In this document: piece by piece, positions 11,437 through 16,348 of the stretch
Position numbering within the stretch: position 1 is the stretch's first letter
How the letters are laid out: every line of letters begins with the position of its first letter
Assembly: GCA_947058225.1 (NCBI GenBank)
Contig: CAMSGF010000002.1
Span: 1 to 16,348 of the forward strand
DNA length: 16,348 nt
Reading direction: 5' to 3'
From: an uncultured Eubacteriaceae bacterium
GTDB taxonomy: Bacteria > Bacillota > Clostridia > Eubacteriales > Anaerofustaceae
Made by a program: the position numbers and the translations under genes
Notes under the pieces: model-generated
The model's input: only the letters and a program-made list of their open reading frames with translations
Databases searched by the model: none
Told to the model about the DNA's origin: nothing

Positions 11437-11781
11437 ATGAGATTAAACAATTATTCAAAGTATAGAAATAAAAAAGTAGTAGTAGACGGAATAACATTTG
11501 ACAGTACGAAAGAAGCTAACAGGTATAAAGAGTTAAAGCTATTGTTAAGAGCAGGAGAGATAAAAGACTTAAAACTTCAAGTACCTTATGAGCTGATACC
11601 AACACAAAGAGATGAGAGGGGAAAGGTAATTGAACGAAATTGTGTATATAAGGCAGACTTTGTATACGAAGAAAACGGTAAAACTATCGTAGAAGATACA
11701 AAAGGTTTTAAAACTCCTGAATACATAATTAAGAGGAAGTTAATGTTAAAGACATACGGCATAAGGATAAAGGAAGTGTAG
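11437..11781 (+). CDS. DUF1064 family endonuclease-like protein
   Basis: 114 aa, typical DUF1064 length. The family pattern is clear: KVVVDGITFDSTKEANRYKE (13-32), then LLRAGEIKDLKLQVPYEL, and YKADFVYEENGKTIVEDTKG (71-90) with candidate PD-(D/E)xK residues E26, D74, E86 and K89. Members are phage nucleases related in fold to Holliday-junction-resolvase-like enzymes, so it may trim replication or recombination intermediates beside the Sak4/SSB/HNH set. The ribosome binding site is weak (AATAGTATT before ATG 11437), unlike its neighbours. The fold assignment comes from the family, the activity is inferred. Confidence 0.83.
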   Translation: MRLNNYSKYRNKKVVVDGITFDSTKEANRYKELKLLLRAGEIKDLKLQVPYELIPTQRDERGKVIERNCVYKADFVYEENGKTIVEDTKGFKTPEYIIKRKLMLKTYGIRIKEV

Positions 11782-11785
11782 AAAA

Positions 11786-11950
11786 GTGGAGCATAAAGAA
11801 ATGATTAAGAAATTCAGACAGATACACAAAGACATAAATAGTGTGGTGGAAAAAGAGAAATCAAAAGACAATATAGAATTGGCAAAATTAAGATATTGGA
11901 ATTTTGACAAAGATGGAGGAGATACCGATTTATATGATAAAGAAATATAA
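11786..11950 (+). CDS. Small hypothetical protein
   Basis: 54 aa from GTG 11786, with AAGGAAG (11769-11775) as the ribosome binding site. An internal ATG at 11801 would give 49 aa but has only GGAGC upstream at longer spacing. The product is charged and helical (MIKKFRQIHKDINSVVEKEK, then IELAKLRYWNFDKDGGDTDL). The C-terminal LRYWNFDKDGGDTD has the look of a conserved phage motif, but I cannot name it. It overlaps the start of the tandem-HTH gene by 17 nt, whose GGAGGAG ribosome binding site lies inside this frame. Confidence 0.65.
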   Translation: MEHKEMIKKFRQIHKDINSVVEKEKSKDNIELAKLRYWNFDKDGGDTDLYDKEI

Positions 11951-12350
11951 TTACAAAGGCAAAAATTACACGATGAAAGAATTGTCAAAAATAAGTGGTA
12001 TAAAATACGATACGATTCAGTATCGAATTTGTCATCTTAATTGGAGCGTAGAAAAAGCAGTTGAAACTCCGTTAAAGAAAGAAAAGAAATACAAGTATAA
12101 AAACGGTATGTATACAGTTGTGGAATTATCTGAAATGACAGGAATACCTCGAAGTGTTATACACGGTAGATTAACGCTTGGCTGGGGTATAAAAAGAGCA
12201 GTTGAAACACGTTACAATGGAAAAGCTATAAATAACAATAAAGATAAACAACCACACACTAAAAAAGAAATAAAAGAAAATAGAGCTATATTAAATAAAA
12301 CACTTGATGAAATATATCAAAGTTCTTTAATGAAAAGACCAGTGTATTAA
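11934..12350 (+). CDS. Protein with two tandem HTH repeats
   Basis: 138 aa from ATG 11934; GGAGGAG (11915-11921) lies upstream. An earlier TTG (11904) is in frame but lacks a ribosome binding site. Residues 7-45 (YKGKNYTMKELSKISGIKYD … NWSVEKAVET) and 55-92 (YKNGMYTVVELSEMTGIPRS … GWGIKRAVET) are two copies of one ~39-residue module, a helix-turn-helix followed by a GWS/GIxxAVET tail. These modules are frequent in phage DNA-binding proteins and in homing-endonuclease DNA-recognition parts, but no nuclease domain is attached. The C-terminal third is basic and helical. It probably binds a direct repeat or two half-sites; the target is unknown. Confidence 0.8.
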   Translation: MIKKYNYKGKNYTMKELSKISGIKYDTIQYRICHLNWSVEKAVETPLKKEKKYKYKNGMYTVVELSEMTGIPRSVIHGRLTLGWGIKRAVETRYNGKAINNNKDKQPHTKKEIKENRAILNKTLDEIYQSSLMKRPVY

Positions 12351-12366
12351 AAGAGGAGGTGAAAAG

Positions 12367-12666
12367 ATGAATACACCAAGAGAAAAAGAGAATATAAAAA
12401 AAGCAATGGATAAACTTAAAAAAGAAATGCCACAAAGAAAGCAACATTACAAAGTGTTGAATTACATATTAAAAAAAGGCAGTTTAACCTCTTTAGACGG
12501 AGCATACTTATTTAAAACAAGCAAAATATCAAATGTAATAAGTGAATTAAAACAAGATGGTCTACCTATTGTTTCAGTCTATGTAGCAAAGAACGGAAAG
12601 AACTATGTAAGGTATTATTGGAATGAGTCTTTGCATAACGAGTTGGAACAAATAGGGGAAAGGTAA
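12367..12666 (+). CDS. Winged-helix (HTH_39-like) DNA-binding protein
   Basis: 99 aa, ATG 12367 with an excellent AAGAGGAGGTGAAAAG ribosome binding site. An N-terminal basic helix (PREKENIKKAMDKLKKEMPQ) is followed by RKQHYKVLNYILKKGSLTSL (24-43), FKTSKISNVISELKQDG (49-65) and the wing (VSVYVAKNGKNYVRYYW). This is the winged-helix layout of HTH_39, found in many phages just before the late regulator. It probably binds DNA and may take part in the early-late switch. The gene is followed by a small membrane protein and then the late regulator in a tightly packed unit. Confidence 0.8.
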   Translation: MNTPREKENIKKAMDKLKKEMPQRKQHYKVLNYILKKGSLTSLDGAYLFKTSKISNVISELKQDGLPIVSVYVAKNGKNYVRYYWNESLHNELEQIGER

Positions 12667-12669
12667 GTA

Positions 12670-12816
12670 ATGTTTGAAATAGTTATTGGAACAATATCAA
12701 TAATTACCGTAAAATCAATTATTGAATACTTTATGAAAATAACAATCAGTAATTGGTTTGTGATAGGTATAGTAATTTTATTATACACATATAAAGTAAG
12801 CAAAGGAGAAACTTAA
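12670..12816 (+). CDS. Small two-span membrane protein
   Basis: 48 aa, ATG 12670 with GAAAGG upstream. Two hydrophobic helices (about 2-19: FEIVIGTISIITVKSIIEY; 29-41: WFVIGIVILLYTY) are separated by a short polar turn KITISN. Its stop overlaps the late-regulator ATG as TAATG, so it is translationally coupled to that gene. No family is recognised. It is too early and too small to call as a holin; a membrane-associated regulator is only a guess. Confidence 0.6.
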   Translation: MFEIVIGTISIITVKSIIEYFMKITISNWFVIGIVILLYTYKVSKGET

Positions 12817-13226
12817 TGACAAAAGATGAGTTTTACACTTTAACAGAAGATTTTAAAAGAGAACATACAGAGTTGGAGTATATGAAAAACAGGCTTGAAC
12901 TTTTAAAATCAAAAAGAGGTATAAAAGCGAGCGTGCAAAGTGAAGTAAAAGGCAATGGTACTGGTTCAATGGAAAATGCGACAGTTGATATAGTAGACCT
13001 TGAAGAAAAAATAAAAGTGATAAAAGAAAAACACGATAAAAAAGAACAAGTGCTATATCAGATATTTAACAAAGTAAAAGACCCTACGCTCAAGTATTTG
13101 CTTATTTATAGGTACATAGATTGTATGGATTGGGAAGATGTGGCAAGTAATATAAATTACTCATTCAAGTATACTGCATATAGATTGAAAGCCGATGCGA
13201 TAAATGAGGTTTTAAAAAATAATTAA
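12816..13226 (+). CDS. Late transcription regulator (DUF1492/ArpU/RinA-like)
   Basis: 136 aa, TAATG overlap with the preceding gene. The N-terminal half is coiled (FKREHTELEYMKNRLELLKS, then VDIVDLEEKIKVIKEKHDK). The C-terminal part (about 85-134: VKDPTLKYLLIYRYIDCMDW … KYTAYRLKADAINEVLKN) is a sigma-70 region-4-like helix-turn-helix, as in DUF1492 and related ArpU/RinA activators. In phages of this type that protein switches on the packaging and structural operon from a promoter just downstream of its own gene. Here that gap holds four 10-bp repeats next to a promoter lacking a -35 box, which fits. Family call good; the activation mechanism is inferred from context. Confidence 0.82.
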   Translation: MTKDEFYTLTEDFKREHTELEYMKNRLELLKSKRGIKASVQSEVKGNGTGSMENATVDIVDLEEKIKVIKEKHDKKEQVLYQIFNKVKDPTLKYLLIYRYIDCMDWEDVASNINYSFKYTAYRLKADAINEVLKNN

Positions 13227-13229
13227 TGT

Positions 13230-13269
13230 TGCGAACAAATGTGAAACAATGTGAACAAATGCGAAAGTT
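13230..13269 (+). repeat. Four 10-bp direct repeats, probable activator binding sites
   Basis: Consecutive units TGCGAACAAA, TGTGAAACAA, TGTGAACAAA and TGCGAAAGTT have an exact 10-bp period (one helical turn). They start 3 bp after the late-regulator stop codon and end about 36 bp before the TATAAT at 13306-13311. They look like a tandem activator array. Confidence 0.7.
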
Positions 13270-13297
13270 TGCGTATTGATATACCAAGTAACCTATG

Positions 13298-13311
13298 ATA
13301 TAGTGTATAAT
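13298..13311 (+). promoter_or_regulatory. Probable late promoter, -10 only
   Basis: ATATAGTGTATAAT contains a perfect -10 (13306-13311). The sequence at the expected -35 position (13283-13288, ACCAAG) is unlike TTGACA, suggesting dependence on an activator bound at the repeats 13230-13269. Confidence 0.6.
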
Positions 13312-13353
13312 GTGGTAACACATAAAAAAAGTATATAAGTTTTTCCTTTCTTG

Positions 13354-13380
13354 AAAAGCACCGTAGCAGGTGCTTTTTTA
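13354..13380 (+). terminator. Intrinsic terminator
   Basis: AAAAGCACC (13354-13362) / GGTGCTTTT (13369-13377) with loop GTAGCA and a T-run. It would end the early operon, and would also stop transcripts from the -10 at 13306 after about 60 nt unless they read through. Confidence 0.85.
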
Positions 13381-13404
13381 TTACATATATAAGGAGTTGA
13401 AAAA

Positions 13405-13548
13405 TTGAAAGACATAAAAGATACGATAGTTTTCCTCTTCAGAGCAGGAAAGATAAGTAGACAAAGTTACAAAGAATATGAACAGCTTTTAAGTGAAGAT
13501 AAAGAAAATATTGTTTTGACAAGATTAAGACGAAAAAAACTTATATAA
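13405..13548 (+). CDS. Small hypothetical protein
   Basis: 47 aa from TTG 13405, with TAAGGAG (13390-13396) 8 nt upstream; the TTG at 13397 touches the ribosome binding site and is rejected. The product is helical and basic (MKDIKDTIVFLFRAGKISRQ … LTRLRRKKLI). The IVFLFRAGKISRQSYKEYEQ block looks like a compact helix pair reminiscent of short phage proteins placed before the terminase genes. No function is known to me. It lies just after a terminator, so it needs either read-through or the activator-dependent promoter. Confidence 0.62.
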   Translation: MKDIKDTIVFLFRAGKISRQSYKEYEQLLSEDKENIVLTRLRRKKLI

Positions 13549-13567
13549 GGTAGGATAGCTTGTTTTT

Positions 13568-13596
13568 TTGACATTATATAAAATTTAGTTTATAAT
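13568..13596 (+). promoter_or_regulatory. Consensus promoter upstream of XRE gene
   Basis: TTGACA (13568-13573), 17 nt, TATAAT (13591-13596): a full vegetative-sigma consensus, so probably active in the lysogen. The spacer (ATATAAAATTTAGTT) is nearly identical to that of the promoter at 13900-13928. Confidence 0.88.
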
Positions 13597-13619
13597 GTGT
13601 ATAAAAAAGAGGTGATACA

Positions 13620-13838
13620 GTGGATATTAGAGAATATATAAATTTATGCAGAGTAAAAAAAGGCAATATGTCAGAAGCAGAACTCGCAAGAAGGACAGGG
13701 CAGACACCACAAAACTTAAATAATAAATACAAGCGAAATACATTTAAAGTATCAGAACTTGAAAAGATAGCGCAAGCATTTGATTCGGAACTTAAAATAC
13801 AATTCATTGACAGAGAAACAGGAGAACCTATAATATAA
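13620..13838 (+). CDS. XRE-family HTH regulator
   Basis: 72 aa, GTG 13620 with AAAGAGGTGAT upstream. Single-domain XRE/Cro-type protein: AELARRTGQTPQNLNNKYKR (about residues 20-39) is the helix-turn-helix, followed by FKVSELEKIAQAFDSELKIQ and a short C-terminal strand (FIDRETGEPII). It is transcribed from its own consensus promoter, between terminators, in a cassette separate from both early and late operons. It may regulate itself and the neighbouring small gene; a palindrome (13935-13952) over the start of the next transcript is a candidate site. An antitoxin-like role is possible but no toxin is visible next to it. Confidence 0.85.
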   Translation: MDIREYINLCRVKKGNMSEAELARRTGQTPQNLNNKYKRNTFKVSELEKIAQAFDSELKIQFIDRETGEPII

Positions 13839-13899
13839 AATAATATTTATATTATATATAGAAAAATTTAAAAAATATAAAATAAAGTATATAAAATGC

Positions 13900-13928
13900 T
13901 TGACAACATATAAAATATAGTGTATACT
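13900..13928 (+). promoter_or_regulatory. Near-consensus promoter upstream of the 46-aa gene
   Basis: TTGACA (13900-13905), 17 nt, TATACT (13923-13928); it shares TTGACA-N2-ATATAAAAT-N-TAGT-N-TATA with the promoter at 13568. The surrounding 13839-13899 is nearly pure A/T with no gene. Confidence 0.82.
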
Positions 13929-13934
13929 ATAATT

Positions 13935-13952
13935 AAGTTAAGAGATTAACTT
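13935..13952. promoter_or_regulatory. Operator-like palindrome over the transcription start
   Basis: AAGTTAA-GAGA-TTAACTT is a perfect 7+7 bp inverted repeat starting 7 bp after the -10 box at 13923-13928, so a bound regulator would block this promoter. The nearby XRE protein (13620-13838) is a candidate binder; this is inferred. Confidence 0.5.
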
Positions 13953-13974
13953 GATTATATGGAAAGGAGAACAT

Positions 13975-14115
13975 ATGGAAGAAATGACAAGATTAGAATT
14001 ATTGACATTGCTGTACTCTTTGAAGGCTTTGCTTGATACTGACAATGTAGACAAAGCACAAGAAACAATTGACAAAGTTATAAAAGAGGCAGAAACAACA
14101 AAAGATAATAAATAA
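13975..14115 (+). CDS. Small helical hypothetical protein
   Basis: 46 aa, ATG 13975 with GGAAAGGAG upstream. Sequence MEEMTRLELLTLLYSLKALL … AQETIDKVIKEAE forms two amphipathic helices. Short proteins with this MTRLELLTLLYSLKALL pattern are familiar from clostridial prophages and are always annotated as hypothetical. Its own promoter, the palindrome over the start site and the terminator right behind make it a complete one-gene transcription unit. Function unknown. Confidence 0.72.
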   Translation: MEEMTRLELLTLLYSLKALLDTDNVDKAQETIDKVIKEAETTKDNK

Positions 14116-14120
14116 AACAA

Positions 14121-14150
14121 AAAAAAGACAGCTGAAAGGTTGTCTTTTTT
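14121..14150 (+). terminator. Intrinsic terminator
   Basis: AAAAGACA (14123-14130) / TGTCTTTT (14141-14148); the stem extends through wobble pairs to a GAAA tetraloop and is followed by T. It ends the small cassette before the packaging genes. Confidence 0.85.
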
Positions 14151-14170
14151 AATGATAAAGAGGTGGTTAA

Positions 14171-14545
14171 ATGAATGATGAAAACTTAATACCGATGAAT
14201 AAACGAACAAAGGATGAGCAAAGAGAAATACAATCAAAAGGTGGTGTTGCAAGTGGGAAAGCAAGAAGAAAGAAAAAGACATTAAAAGAGATAGCTGAAG
14301 TAATAGGCAATACTATTGATACAAAGAATACAAATAAAATAAAAAAGAATTTTCCAGATGTAAAAGACGAAGATATAACATATAATTTTGAGTTGATAGT
14401 GACAGCATATAATAAGGCATTAAAAGGAGATGTTAAGGCGATTCAGTATGTTACGGATATTTTAGGAGAAAATCCTAAATTTGTAAAAATAGAAGATGAT
14501 AATGATGTAGTAATGAAGTTTATTGAGGGTATGATTGATGATTAA
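14171..14545 (+). CDS. Probable small terminase subunit
   Basis: 124 aa, ATG 14171 with AAAGAGGTGG upstream. The N-terminal segment (NLIPMNKRTKDEQREIQSKG followed by GVASGKARRKKKT) is typical of the clostridial proteins found just before the large terminase: a basic DNA-binding arm and KGG-type turn. A helical middle (FELIVTAYNKALKGDVKAIQ) and an acidic tail (DDNDVVMKFIEGMIDD) follow. The end overlaps the start of the large terminase gene, strongly suggesting a holoenzyme pair. It would recognise the packaging site. The family is recognised by pattern and position rather than a named Pfam match. Confidence 0.72.
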   Translation: MNDENLIPMNKRTKDEQREIQSKGGVASGKARRKKKTLKEIAEVIGNTIDTKNTNKIKKNFPDVKDEDITYNFELIVTAYNKALKGDVKAIQYVTDILGENPKFVKIEDDNDVVMKFIEGMIDD

Positions 14546-15803
14546 ACTTACTGACAAGCAAATTGAATATTTAACTGTTGTTCCTCATAGGTGGAATTTT
14601 AAAACAGGTGCAACAAGAAGTGGTAAATCTTTCGTTGATGTATCTGCAGTTATACCAAAAAGAATAATTGAAAGACAAGGTAAACAAGGACTTAATTTGA
14701 TTTTAGGTGTCAGTAGAGAAACAATAGAAAGAAATGTTTTATTACCAATGCGTGAAATATATAGCGAAAAAAGAGTTGGATATATAAACAATAGTAAAAA
14801 TGTAGCTGTGTTATTTGGTGAAGATGTTTATTGTCTTGGGGCTGAAAAGATTTCACAAGTAGCTAAAATACAAGGTACAAGTGTTAAATATTGCTACGGT
14901 GATGAAGTGGCAAAATGGAATAAAGAAGTGTTTGAAATGCTTAAATCAAGATTAGATAAGCCGTATAGTTGCTTTGATGGTTCTTGTAATCCTGAATACC
15001 CTACACATTGGTTAAAGACTTTTCTTGATAGTGATGTCGATAAATATGTACAAAAATATACTATATTTGATAATCCTTATTTACCTAAAGAATACGTTGA
15101 TAATTTATGTAAAGAATACAAAGGCACAGTTTGGTATGATAGGTTCATATTGGGAGAATGGAAAAGAGCAGAGGGTAGCATATACACTTCTTATTTAAAA
15201 AATAAAAGTAAAGTGCTTGTTAATAGTTTAAAATGTGATGATACAGACAAAGACAAAAGAGATGATGATATAGATTTTATTCAAATAGGGGTTGACTTTG
15301 GCGGAAATAAATCAAAGCATACTATTGTTGCAACAGGGTTAAAAAAAGATGGAAGTGTTTTATATGTATTAAAATCACGACGTTACAATGCAAAAGAAAC
15401 AAGTCCAGATGATATAAATAACATTGTCTTAATGTTTGTTAAAAGTATTATGAAAAAATATGATATTCCTATAAGGGCAGTTTATTGTGATAGTGCTGAA
15501 CAAGTTTTAATAAATGGGATTAGAACTTATTTAAGAGATGAAAATATATATATTCCTATTATGGATAGTATAAAAAAGCCAATAATGGATAGAGTGCGAT
15601 TTGTTGAGTTGCTTATTTCAACAGGTCGTTTTTTTATGATAAAAAGTGAATGTGAAACATTAGATATTGCTTTGACGGAAGCAGTCTTTGATGATAAAAA
15701 AGATAATGATGTTAGGCTTGATAATTTCACTACTGATATAGATACACTTGACGCTTTTGAATATAGTTTTGAAAGTATGATGAAAGTTTACGAAAGGGGA
15801 TAA
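14538..15803 (+). CDS. terL: Large terminase subunit (Terminase_3 family)
   Basis: 421 aa from ATG 14538; the TTG 3 nt earlier is less likely. Packaging motor and headful/cos nuclease. ATPase domain: Walker A GATRSGKS (24-31), Walker B region VKYCYGDE (116-123, acidic D122/E123), coupling motif near CFDGSCNPE (145-153). C-terminal RNase H-like nuclease: first acid in IGVDFGG (D253), second in VYCDSAE (D318), third near IDTLDAFEYS (D401-D405). Gene order and length match Terminase_3 / XtmB-type subunits of siphoviruses. It overlaps the small-subunit gene and is followed 1 nt later by the portal gene. High confidence. Confidence 0.95.
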   Translation: MIKLTDKQIEYLTVVPHRWNFKTGATRSGKSFVDVSAVIPKRIIERQGKQGLNLILGVSRETIERNVLLPMREIYSEKRVGYINNSKNVAVLFGEDVYCLGAEKISQVAKIQGTSVKYCYGDEVAKWNKEVFEMLKSRLDKPYSCFDGSCNPEYPTHWLKTFLDSDVDKYVQKYTIFDNPYLPKEYVDNLCKEYKGTVWYDRFILGEWKRAEGSIYTSYLKNKSKVLVNSLKCDDTDKDKRDDDIDFIQIGVDFGGNKSKHTIVATGLKKDGSVLYVLKSRRYNAKETSPDDINNIVLMFVKSIMKKYDIPIRAVYCDSAEQVLINGIRTYLRDENIYIPIMDSIKKPIMDRVRFVELLISTGRFFMIKSECETLDIALTEAVFDDKKDNDVRLDNFTTDIDTLDAFEYSFESMMKVYERG

Positions 15804-15804
15804 A

Positions 15805-16323
15805 ATGAGTTTAATAAATTGGATTGTGAATAAGATGGGAATTTTTAATAAACAAAATATAAAACAAAAACTTAATACAGAAATAGCATTAACAAACGAA
15901 GAAATTAGTAATATTGAACTTTGGTATAAGATGTTAGTGGGTAATGCCCCTTGGTGTAAGAAGTTTGTAAAAAGTGCAGGGATGGAATATGCGATATGTA
16001 GAGAGTTTTCAAACTGTATAACGGTTGAAATGGATACATATATATCTGATGAAATATTGGATAATGTATATCAAGAATCTATTGCTAATTTAAACGAATA
16101 TTTACAAAAGGGGTTAGCACTTGGCAGTTGTATTTTAAAACCAGTAGGAACAGAGGGGGTACAATTTGTTGATGCTTACAATTTTATACCGTTAAGAAAA
16201 GATATAAAAGGACAACTTACAAAAGTTGCTTTTTTAGATAGAAAATATATAAAAGATAATAATTATTTAGTAAGAGTTGAAATTCACGATATAAAAGAAA
16301 ATGTTGTTGACGGATGGTGTTGA
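15805..16323 (+). CDS. Portal protein, N-terminal part; probably frameshifted near the window end
   Basis: 172 aa before TGA 16321-16323, far shorter than the 400-500 aa usual for A118/SPP1-type portals. The N-terminus (MSLINWIVNKMGIFNKQNIK) and the region …MEYAICREFSNCITVEMDTY … LNEYLQKGLALGSCILKPVG … FVDAYNFIPLRKDIKGQLTK fit this portal type. After HDIKEN the frame runs into several stops (TGA, TAG, TAG, TGA, TAA). If one A is dropped from the AAAA at 16298-16301, the reading continues EMLLTDGVDSSDKFSRY to the window edge, resembling the usual portal course. It is therefore likely a single-base insertion or sequencing error; a true truncation is less likely but cannot be excluded here. Confidence 0.8.
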   Translation: MSLINWIVNKMGIFNKQNIKQKLNTEIALTNEEISNIELWYKMLVGNAPWCKKFVKSAGMEYAICREFSNCITVEMDTYISDEILDNVYQESIANLNEYLQKGLALGSCILKPVGTEGVQFVDAYNFIPLRKDIKGQLTKVAFLDRKYIKDNNYLVRVEIHDIKENVVDGWC

Positions 16324-16348
16324 TAGTAGTGATAAATTCAGCAGATAT

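Noticed and set aside
11904..11933. TTG start giving a 148-aa tandem-HTH protein
   Set aside because: No ribosome binding site, whereas ATG 11934 has GGAGGAG upstream (somewhat far) and begins right at the first repeat.

Overview
The window is the left half of a temperate siphovirus-like phage or prophage from a low-GC (about 30% G+C) Gram-positive host, most likely an anaerobic Clostridia/Tissierellia-type Bacillota. The reasons are strong AGGAG-type ribosome binding sites, consensus TTGACA-17-TATAAT promoters, and a gene set typical of such phages: XRE repressor, Phg_2220_C initiator, DnaC-like loader, Gp157, Sak4-like ATPase, HNHc_6 nuclease, DUF1492-type late regulator, Terminase_3. No integrase, tRNA, rRNA or CRISPR array is visible.

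Layout. 1-89 holds the tail of an unknown rightward gene. 109-504 is a leftward XRE repressor facing a rightward early operon across a divergent control region (533-648) with two consensus promoters and three evenly spaced TCAAC-N5-GTTGA operator-like sites. 676-1232 carries three small early genes. 1217-2270 is the most unusual part. It has almost no coding capacity and holds two strongly structured, apparently transcribed RNAs. RNA1 (1217-1650) has a 30-bp closing helix, a kissing loop and several internal helices. RNA2 (1877-2035) has a 30-bp closing helix and a displayed anti-Shine-Dalgarno sequence. Between them lies a small XRE gene broken by one extra A in an A8 run. A third hairpin precedes the excisionase-like gene at 2271.

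2271-9748 is the replication and recombination operon. It contains the initiator, with five 17-bp iterons and an AT-rich stretch inside its own gene (a probable origin), the helicase loader, a DUF4406 protein, Gp157, a MazG-like protein, a Sak4-like recombinase ATPase with its SSB-like partner, and an HNHc_6 nuclease. Many small genes are packed with TAATG overlaps. 9755-12816 carries accessory genes: a membrane protein, an RNA ligase-like nucleotidyltransferase, a DUF1064 nuclease, a protein with two tandem HTH repeats, and a wHTH protein. 12816-13226 is the likely late-gene activator. It is followed by four 10-bp direct repeats and a promoter with no good -35 box, the arrangement expected for activator-driven late transcription. 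13405-14115 is a small cassette with two consensus promoters of its own, and 14171 to the end is packaging (small and large terminase, portal).

How it works together. The repressor should hold the early promoter shut in the lysogen. Once released, one long transcript would make the small early proteins, the structured RNAs, the initiator/loader pair (which would recruit a host replicative helicase, since none is encoded here) and the Sak4/SSB/HNH recombination set. The late regulator at the end of this transcript would then turn on packaging and structural genes. The portal reading frame also appears to be broken by one extra A near the right edge.
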